Below are positions 58,240-64,000 of a stretch of DNA of 64,000 nt, one piece after another (position 1 is the stretch's first letter; the number at the start of each line of letters is the position of its first letter). This DNA comes from Domibacillus robiginosus. GTDB taxonomy: Bacteria; Bacillota; Bacilli; Bacillales; Domibacillaceae. Location of the stretch: assembly GCF_000966195.1 (NCBI RefSeq), contig NZ_LAHL01000004.1:1-64000 (forward strand). The letters are read 5' to 3'. A program made the position numbers and the translations under genes. The notes below the pieces were generated by a model that did no database searches, was not told the DNA's origin, and worked only from the letters and a program-made list of their open reading frames with translations.

Positions 58240-59670
58240 ATGAGTATAGAGGCATTAAACAAACAAGTACAAACGGATCTTTCTTATCTGGCATTTGACA
58301 GAGAGAGCTGGGTTCAGCCCGTTCATCACCCTAAAGGCCATGTATATGATGCTGTTATTGTAGGCGGCGGACAGAGCGGTTTAGGAATTGCTTTTGGTCT
58401 TTTGCGCGAGCGCATTTCCAACATCTTAATTATTGATGAAAACAAGGAAGGATACGAGGGACCCTGGGTAACATACGCTCGAATGATGACATTGCGCACG
58501 CCGAAACATTTAACATCAATCGACCTTGGTGTTCCATCTTTAACATTTCGCTCCTGGTGGGAAGCACAGTTCGGACCGGAGAGCTGGGAAGCGGTAGATA
58601 AAATTCCCCGAAGTGACTGGATGAATTATTTGCGCTGGTATCGTGAGGTTTTAAAGCTTCCCGTTAAGAACGAAGTAAAGCTGAAGCTGATTGATCCGAT
58701 AGAAGAAGGCATTCACCAGCTGCACATTGAAGGCGCAGGAGCACCGTCAGACACGATTCTTGCCCGAAAAGTTGTTTTGGCAACAGGGATTCAAGGAGGT
58801 GGTCAATGGCATGTACCGCCGATGGTTTCTGAGAAACTGCCCCGGCATCTTTACGCTCACACATCCCAAGCAATTGATTTTAACAAACTCAAAGGTAAAA
58901 AAGTAGCCATTTTAGGAGGTGGAGCCTCTGCCTTCGATAATGCAAACTTTGCCCTAACAGAAGGCACAGCGGAGGCGCACGTTTTTATTCGGCGTAAAGA
59001 AATGCCAAGAATTAACCCTATCCGCCAGATGGAAGGGTCAGGGATGATTGAACGATTTCACACGTTATCGGACGAGAAAAAATATGATGTGATGACTCAC
59101 TTTTTTAAACATAATCAACCGCCGACAAACGATACATTTCAACGCGCTGCTTCATGGCCTGGTTTTCACCTACATCTCGAATCACCCTGGCTCGGAGTAG
59201 AAGAGAAAGAGGAAAAAGCCATCATCACAACGCCACAGGGCACTTTTTCTTTTGATTTCCTTATCATTAGCACAGGGCTTGTGACAGATCCTGCTTTGCG
59301 TCCGGAGCTCAAGCTTGTTGAAAGTGGCATTGCGCGCTGGCGCGATTATTACAAAGCGCCTGAAGAAAAAGCCCATCCCCTGCTTGATGCTCATCCTTAC
59401 CTGGGCCCCGGCTTTGCTTTTACAGGACGGGATAGGCAAGCGCAAAAAACACTGCATGGACTTTTTACTTTTAACTATGCGGCTTTGATCAGCTGCGGTA
59501 TTACTGCTTCTGCTCTTTCGGGTATGAAATATGGAATTCCTAAGGTTGTATCGGCCGTAGCAGATCAGCTTTTCCTGGATCATCAGGAAGATATTTTAAG
59601 TAGCTTTTTCGCCTACAATGAAGTGGAATTTACAGAGGAATGGACTGGAAAAACAGCGCTGGAAGCGTAA
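58240..59670 (+). CDS. Two-Rossmann FAD/NAD(P)-dependent monooxygenase-like protein, candidate urate hydroxylase
   Basis: A 476-residue flavoprotein with a FAD motif VGGGQSGLGIA (about 41-51) and a second Rossmann motif ILGGGASAFDNA (about 225-236), resembling FMO/SidA-type monooxygenases. It ends the permease-uraD-pucM operon, where uricase is missing. Besides cofactor-free uricase, FAD-dependent urate hydroxylases are known (HpxO, and the HpyO type, which is FMO-like). I therefore infer that it oxidises urate to 5-hydroxyisourate. The cofactor fold is seen; the substrate is inferred. The ATG follows AAAGGAGAGG. Confidence 0.8.
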   Translation: MSIEALNKQVQTDLSYLAFDRESWVQPVHHPKGHVYDAVIVGGGQSGLGIAFGLLRERISNILIIDENKEGYEGPWVTYARMMTLRTPKHLTSIDLGVPSLTFRSWWEAQFGPESWEAVDKIPRSDWMNYLRWYREVLKLPVKNEVKLKLIDPIEEGIHQLHIEGAGAPSDTILARKVVLATGIQGGGQWHVPPMVSEKLPRHLYAHTSQAIDFNKLKGKKVAILGGGASAFDNANFALTEGTAEAHVFIRRKEMPRINPIRQMEGSGMIERFHTLSDEKKYDVMTHFFKHNQPPTNDTFQRAASWPGFHLHLESPWLGVEEKEEKAIITTPQGTFSFDFLIISTGLVTDPALRPELKLVESGIARWRDYYKAPEEKAHPLLDAHPYLGPGFAFTGRDRQAQKTLHGLFTFNYAALISCGITASALSGMKYGIPKVVSAVADQLFLDHQEDILSSFFAYNEVEFTEEWTGKTALEA

Positions 59671-59824
59671 ACCGCCTGGAGAAATTAAAAAAATGATTTT
59701 TCAAAGCCTCTCTTTTGAGCCGAAAAATGAAAAAGAGGGCCGGAAAACGTTGCTGGATGGCCGGATTTTCTTTTTTTCGGCCATTATCGGTTTACTCCGA
59801 CTATCCAGCAAAAAAATTCCGCCA

Positions 59825-59875
59825 TAAAAACAAGGAGGTCTCAGCAGCCGGTTTTCCGGCTTGGAGACCTCCTTG
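59825..59875 (-). terminator. Terminator after cidB/lrgB
   Basis: A 12-bp outer stem (59831-59842 and 59864-59875) and a 6-bp inner stem AGCCGG/CCGGCT with TTTT loop, followed on the minus strand by TTTTTA. The outer stem contains AAGGAGGT, complementary to the 16S rRNA 3' end, but no reading frame uses it. Confidence 0.8.
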
Positions 59876-59888
59876 TTTGCGTGTTGTT

Positions 59889-60581
59889 TTAAATATGAAA
59901 GAGCCAGACGACAAGTGGCCCAAACAGGGAGCCGAGCACAGCGCTGAGTGTCATAGAGACTGAACTCATAGACACGGCAAGCTCCCCGTACTCAAAGGCT
60001 TTTGAAGTACCTAAAGCGTGTGAAGCACTGCCAAAAGCAATGCCTCTTCCCAGGGAGCTGCGAATGCGAACCCACTTTAAAATCATCGGACCGAGCAGAA
60101 CACCCGAAAAGCCTGCAATCATCACAAATACAACCGTCATAGATGGAACACCACCAATACCAGTGGCAATTTGAATTGCGACGGGTGTGGTAATAGATTT
60201 CGGTATAATGGACAAAATCAAATCCCGGTCGATGCCAAACATCCTGGCAAAAAGCAGACCGCTGATCATGCCTGAAAACAACCCGACGAATACGCCTCCT
60301 ATAATCGGAAAGCTGTATGTAAGTAAAACGTGACGCTGCTTATAAAGAGGATAAGCAAGAGCAACGACAGCTGGACCGAGTAGGGAATTAATCCATTGCC
60401 CACCGATCATATAGCCGTTATACGAGATATGGAATGTCATTAACAGGACGATAATCAATATAGTTGTCGTTAAGACCGGAATAAAAAAAGGGTAAGGAAA
60501 ACGCTGATATACTTTCATCATGGCTAAATAAGCGGCCACTGTTAACAAAATTATAAAGATCGCGATAAAGAATTGCGGCAC
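59889..60581 (-). CDS. CidB/LrgB family membrane protein
   Basis: The 230-residue protein has about seven membrane segments and conserved LrgB features (LLGPAVVALAYPLYKQ, IPKSITTPVAIQIA, GTSKAFEYGELAVSMSSVSMTLSAVLG). CidAB and LrgAB control murein hydrolase activity and overflow metabolism, and B. subtilis relatives transport pyruvate. The GTG at 60581 follows AAAGGAGA and lies inside the end of the partner gene (31-nt overlap). Confidence 0.9.
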   Translation of the reverse strand: MPQFFIAIFIILLTVAAYLAMMKVYQRFPYPFFIPVLTTTILIIVLLMTFHISYNGYMIGGQWINSLLGPAVVALAYPLYKQRHVLLTYSFPIIGGVFVGLFSGMISGLLFARMFGIDRDLILSIIPKSITTPVAIQIATGIGGVPSMTVVFVMIAGFSGVLLGPMILKWVRIRSSLGRGIAFGSASHALGTSKAFEYGELAVSMSSVSMTLSAVLGSLFGPLVVWLFHI

Positions 60582-60976
60582 TTCTTTTTCTCCTTTCGTT
60601 TATTCACGCGCTGCTCTAGCAGCTGGCTGGCCATTCCCGCTGCGGCCATTGTCACAATCGTGCTCATTACCACAACCAGAAGGAGGATGGCGCCGTTGCC
60701 AGAAAAAAGAGCAGGATAATTTATTACACCTGCCATCGCTGGTATAAACAAAAGCGGAAGAAAGGACAATAAAAAATTGGCTCCATTTTCAATGATCTTC
60801 ACCGGTATAATGTTAAAGATTAAGCAAATAAGCATGAAGAGTAAACCGATAATACTCCCGGGTACAGGCAGGCCAAACAGCAGGTGCACAGCTTCTCCTA
60901 CAGCAAAAAAGGCGTACAGGACCGCCACTTGTAATATGATTTTAACAGCTTTCAATATAAGGTACTGCTCTTTCAA
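60551..60976 (-). CDS. CidA/LrgA family holin-like protein
   Basis: The 141-residue protein has four membrane segments and the conserved LFGLPVPGSIIGLLFMLICL, with a very basic C-terminal tail (NKRKEKKK). LrgA/CidA proteins form membrane oligomers and work with the LrgB/CidB partner encoded downstream. The most likely start is TTG at 60976, though AGGAGG lies a long 14 nt upstream. A MarR regulator is divergently transcribed, with palindromic operators in between. Neighbouring ldh suggests a link to pyruvate or lactate metabolism, which is an inference. Confidence 0.85.
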   Translation of the reverse strand: MKEQYLILKAVKIILQVAVLYAFFAVGEAVHLLFGLPVPGSIIGLLFMLICLIFNIIPVKIIENGANFLLSFLPLLFIPAMAGVINYPALFSGNGAILLLVVVMSTIVTMAAAGMASQLLEQRVNKRKEKKKCRNSLSRSL

Positions 60977-61050
60977 AATACGAGCAGCTTCCTCCTTTCT
61001 AAATAGATAGATAAAAATGTGAGAATTTTCTTTACTTTCTGTTTATTTAC

Positions 61051-61093
61051 TTGTACGATACAAATATATATAGTTGTATTATACAACTATATA
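61051..61093. promoter_or_regulatory. MarR-type operators in the cidA-marR intergenic region
   Basis: A perfect 27-bp palindrome (61067-61093), centred on T61080, contains GTTGTAT and ATACAAC. A second inverted repeat, TTGTACGATACAA, lies at 61051-61063. TTGTA-n-TACAA palindromes are typical of MarR-family operators, and a TATAAT (61090-61095) overlaps the larger one. Autoregulation and control of cidAB are likely. Confidence 0.75.
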
Positions 61094-61146
61094 ATGCTTT
61101 GTCAATGAAGGAAAAGTCCGTATATTCGGGAGGGGAGTGAAGAAAA

Positions 61147-61578
61147 ATGGAAAAGCGAAACCCGGTTGAACGCATTGAATATGAACTGACTACATTTATC
61201 CGGCGGGCGGTTTATCTCGACAACTCGGAAAAGAAAATCGGAAACCTGGAGCGTTCTGCTTACTTATTATTAAGGCAATTGGATGAGTTTGGCCCGGCGC
61301 GTGTAAAAGAGCTGGCAGAATCATTTAAATTAGATATTTCAACCGTTTCAAGGCAGGCAGCGGCTTTAGAAGCAAAGGAACTGATCATTCGTTTTTCCGA
61401 TCCTGCAGACGGGCGGGTTAGTTTGTTTACGGTTACGAAGCTTGGCAAGCAAAAATTGAAAGCGGATAAAAAAATGCGGCTGAAACGATTTGAAAGCATA
61501 ACGGGTGAGTGGACAGCCGATGAAAAAGAATCGTTTGGCGAGCTGCTTATCCGGCTAAATGAAGCATTTTTTGATTAA
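61147..61578 (+). CDS. MarR family transcriptional regulator
   Basis: A 143-residue winged-helix regulator. The recognition helix region is VKELAESFKLDISTVSRQAAALEAKELIIRF, followed by the wing DPADGRVSLFTVTKLG, with helices at both ends for dimerisation. There is no cysteine, so it is not an OhrR-type one- or two-cysteine peroxide sensor. It is divergent from cidAB and has palindromic sites upstream, so it probably controls both itself and cidAB. The ligand is unknown. Confidence 0.9.
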   Translation: MEKRNPVERIEYELTTFIRRAVYLDNSEKKIGNLERSAYLLLRQLDEFGPARVKELAESFKLDISTVSRQAAALEAKELIIRFSDPADGRVSLFTVTKLGKQKLKADKKMRLKRFESITGEWTADEKESFGELLIRLNEAFFD

Positions 61579-61594
61579 TAAAGATGAGAAAAGG

Positions 61595-61639
61595 AAGCCT
61601 GTTTTTGCACTTTTTTCGGCTGCAGGCAGGCTTTATTTT
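61595..61639 (+). terminator. Possible terminator after the marR gene
   Basis: AAGCCTG (61595-61601) pairs with CAGGCTT (61627-61633) around a long T-rich loop. The structure is weak. Confidence 0.35.
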
Positions 61640-61665
61640 GTTCTCCATAAAAATAAATTTGCCTA

Positions 61666-61694
61666 TTGCACGAAAAGAATTCCTGTAGTACAAT
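61666..61694 (+). promoter_or_regulatory. Sigma-A promoter of ldh
   Basis: TTGCAC (61666-61671) and TACAAT (61689-61694) with a 17-nt spacer. The first Rex operator begins 5 nt after the -10 element, where transcription would start. Confidence 0.75.
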
Positions 61695-61698
61695 CTAA

Positions 61699-61870
61699 TT
61701 GTGAAATGATTCACAATATAGCCAAAGAAGCGAACTATATTTTTTATAAATATATGTGAAATATTTCACATAATCTTGATGAAAAGAAACGGCTGATCAT
61801 TTTTCAGGTCAACTATTCAAAATAGCGATCATACAATTTTTTATACAAAATCATGTGAAATATTTCACAA
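61699..61870 (+). promoter_or_regulatory. Three Rex operators upstream of ldh
   Basis: TTGTGAAATGATTCACAA (61699-61716), ATGTGAAATATTTCACAT (61754-61771) and ATGTGAAATATTTCACAA (61853-61870) match the Rex operator, consensus TTGTGAAATAATTCACAA. Rex represses fermentation genes when NADH/NAD is low. The first site covers the likely transcription start; the third ends 25 nt before the ldh ATG. The long leader (about 195 nt) shows no other clear element. Confidence 0.9.
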
Positions 61871-61877
61871 ATAGTAA

Positions 61878-62840
<963 letters not shown>

Positions 62841-62866
62841 GTATTTTACAAAAGGGAGTCCTTCTT

Positions 62867-63484
62867 ATGTTAGTCAGCACGTTTGATCCGTTTCATAATC
62901 TGGCCCTTTCCACTTTCGTTGCTGCGATTCCAATTTTGTTATTTTTGCTATGCTTGACCGTGTTAAAGATGAAAGGCATTCATGCAGCGCTGGTTAATTT
63001 AGCGGTAACCTTTTTGATCGTCCTGTTTGTTTTCAAGCTTCCCGTCGGCGAGTCCCTTGGCAGCGTGATTCAAGGCATTATTCAAGGAATTTGGCCGATT
63101 GGCTATATTATTGTCATGGCAGTCTGGCTGTATAAAATTGCTGTGAAATCAGGGAAGTTTGACGTACTGCGTGGCAGTATTGTCGGGATTTCGCAGGACC
63201 AGCGCATTCAGCTGCTGCTGATCGGCTTTTGCTTTAACGCCTTTTTGGAAGGAGCGGCAGGGTTTGGCATACCGATTGCCATCTGCGCCGTGCTGCTCGT
63301 TTCAGCAAACACAGCGGGCGGAGTCATGGCAAAGCTTGTATCGCCGCAGTCCATTGCGATTGCAACAGCTGCGGTCGGTGAAACAGGGAATGAAGCCGCA
63401 CTGACAAAAATGACGATCAAATACAGCTTCGGTCTGCTGGCATTTGTCTGCATCTGGACATTTGGACTCTTACTGATTTTTTAA
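62867..63484 (+). CDS. Internally deleted L-lactate permease (LldP/LctP-like)
   Basis: The 205-residue protein joins the N-terminal part of a lactate permease (1 to about 144: [47 protein letters not shown]) directly to the C-terminal part (about 145-205: [44 protein letters not shown]). Full-length members have about 540-560 residues, so about 330-350 central residues are missing with the frame intact. It has a ribosome binding site (AAAGGGAG) and an ATG and is followed by a terminator. It could be a non-functional deletion product, or a small protein that still works as part of an oligomer; I cannot tell. Confidence 0.8.
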   Translation: MLVSTFDPFHNLALSTFVAAIPILLFLLCLTVLKMKGIHAALVNLAVTFLIVLFVFKLPVGESLGSVIQGIIQGIWPIGYIIVMAVWLYKIAVKSGKFDVLRGSIVGISQDQRIQLLLIGFCFNAFLEGAAGFGIPIAICAVLLVSANTAGGVMAKLVSPQSIAIATAAVGETGNEAALTKMTIKYSFGLLAFVCIWTFGLLLIF

Positions 63485-63497
63485 AAATAAGGCTAAT

Positions 63498-63527
63498 AAA
63501 AAAAGGAGCGGAGCCGCTCCTTTTTTT
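63498..63527. terminator. Bidirectional terminator after the ldh operon
   Basis: GGAGCG (63505-63510) pairs with CGCTCC (63515-63520), extended by A and T runs on both sides. It serves both the lactate permease fragment and the converging oxidoreductase gene. Confidence 0.85.
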
Positions 63528-64000
63528 ATTGGTTTCCAAGCAGGGGCCGATCCTGCCGGTATAGCTCTAAATCAGCACTCTGGCCATCCCGTATATCCTC
63601 GGCAATCAGTTTAGCGAGCAGCTGGCTGTATACGGTTCCGTTGTCGCCAAAGGCGAATAAAAAGTAGCTGTCCGGGTAATCATCGTATCGGCCGACAATC
63701 GGCAGCCCATCGACTGTTCCCCCGTAAAAAGCTGTGGAATAATACTCAGGCTTTACATTCAAACCGGGGAATAGGGTTTCCAGCTCCTCGATCAGCTTTT
63801 TCTTTTTATGCACCAGCTTGCTGTCACGGTCTTCGGGATACGTTGTATTGTCATCGAGACCGCCGATCAAAATCCGGTTATCTGCTGTTGTACGCAGGTA
63901 CAAGTAGGGACGGGCGGTTTCCCAGATCAGTGTACGATTATGCCAGGCGGATAAGTCATCGACCGGGCTGGTTGTAACCGTATAAGTGCTTACAAAAGAA
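63526..64000 (-). CDS. FAD-dependent oxidoreductase (DAO family), C-terminal part
   Basis: The reading frame is open from the right edge of the window to the stop at 63526, giving at least 158 residues. The sequence matches the C-terminal part of DadA/DAO-type amine or amino-acid oxidases: TSPVDDLSAWHNRTLIWETARPYLYLRTTADNRILIGGLDDNT, then FYGGTVDGLPIVGRYDDYPDSYFLFAFGDNGTVYSQLLAKLIAEDI, the terminal FAD-binding segment. The substrate is unknown. The 5' end lies outside the window. It is head-on to replication and shares a terminator with the ldh operon. Confidence 0.85.
   Translation of the reverse strand, partial: SFVSTYTVTTSPVDDLSAWHNRTLIWETARPYLYLRTTADNRILIGGLDDNTTYPEDRDSKLVHKKKKLIEELETLFPGLNVKPEYYSTAFYGGTVDGLPIVGRYDDYPDSYFLFAFGDNGTVYSQLLAKLIAEDIRDGQSADLELYRQDRPLLGNQ

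Noticed and set aside
59830-59876. Perfect AAGGAGGT ribosome binding site in the cidB-urate gap
   Set aside because: It is one arm of the cidB terminator and no reading frame starts after it.

Overview
This window spans the chromosomal replication origin of a low-to-mid GC Firmicute, almost certainly a member of the Bacillaceae (Bacillus sensu lato). The evidence is the order gyrA-gyrB-recF-yaaA-dnaN-dnaA / oriC / rpmH-rnpA-yidC-mnmE-mnmG-rsmG-noc-soj-spo0J ... ychF-rpsF-ssb-rpsR ... yybS-gdpP-rplI-dnaC-purA-tRNAs-walRKHIJ-htrC-CxxH/CxxC-rlmH, together with strong AGGAGG-type ribosome binding sites, TTG/GTG starts, TTATCCACA DnaA boxes and a GTTTCACGTGAAAC parS core. I cannot name the species. 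The window is shown inverted relative to the usual map: dnaA and its right-arm neighbours lie on the minus strand, and rpmH onward lies on the plus strand.

Layout. 0.2-8.6 kb (minus): a HD-GYP-like protein, gyrA, gyrB, recF, yaaA, dnaN. 8.56-8.75 kb: dnaA-dnaN spacer with a DnaA box, DnaA-trio and AT-rich unwinding element. 8.75-10.1 kb: dnaA. 10.1-10.69 kb: the second DnaA-box cluster. 10.7-19.7 kb (plus): rpmH, rnpA, yidC (no jag after it), mnmE, mnmG, rsmG, noc, soj, spo0J (with a parS) and a DUF554 membrane protein. 19.8-24.7 kb: a CUT2 sugar-type ABC importer, an MscS channel and yyzM. 24.8-28.1 kb: ychF, an orphan FetB-like permease, and rpsF-ssb-rpsR behind a probable S6:S18 autoregulatory leader. 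28.3-32.4 kb: two tandem chemoreceptors. 32.5-38.8 kb: yybS-gdpP-rplI, dnaC, purA. 39.1-39.4 kb: tRNA-Asp and tRNA-Phe. 39.6-46.7 kb: walRKHIJ, htrC and a 53-residue CxxH/CxxC protein. 49.3 kb: rlmH.

From about 46.7 kb the content becomes accessory and several genes run against the replication fork. These are a secreted two-barrel glycerophosphodiesterase, a lone AT-rich hypothetical membrane protein, DoxX, a nitroreductase, a YhcX-like acetyltransferase-nitrilase fusion, DUF421 and DUF2294 proteins, a urate import and degradation operon, cidAB/lrgAB with a divergent MarR regulator, ldh with three Rex operators, an internally deleted lactate permease, and the C-terminal part of a FAD-dependent oxidoreductase cut by the window edge.

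Working together: the core genes cover replication initiation (DnaA, DnaN, DnaC, RecF, gyrase), origin segregation and nucleoid occlusion (Soj, Spo0J, Noc), tRNA modification (MnmE/G), cell-wall homeostasis (WalRK and accessories) and c-di-AMP turnover (GdpP). The most unusual items are the urate operon, which has a two-Rossmann flavoprotein where a uricase would be expected; a 205-residue mini lactate permease; the absence of jag; a HD-GYP protein lacking its HD dyad; and DnaA-box clusters outside oriC. No phage, insertion sequence, CRISPR array or rRNA gene was seen.
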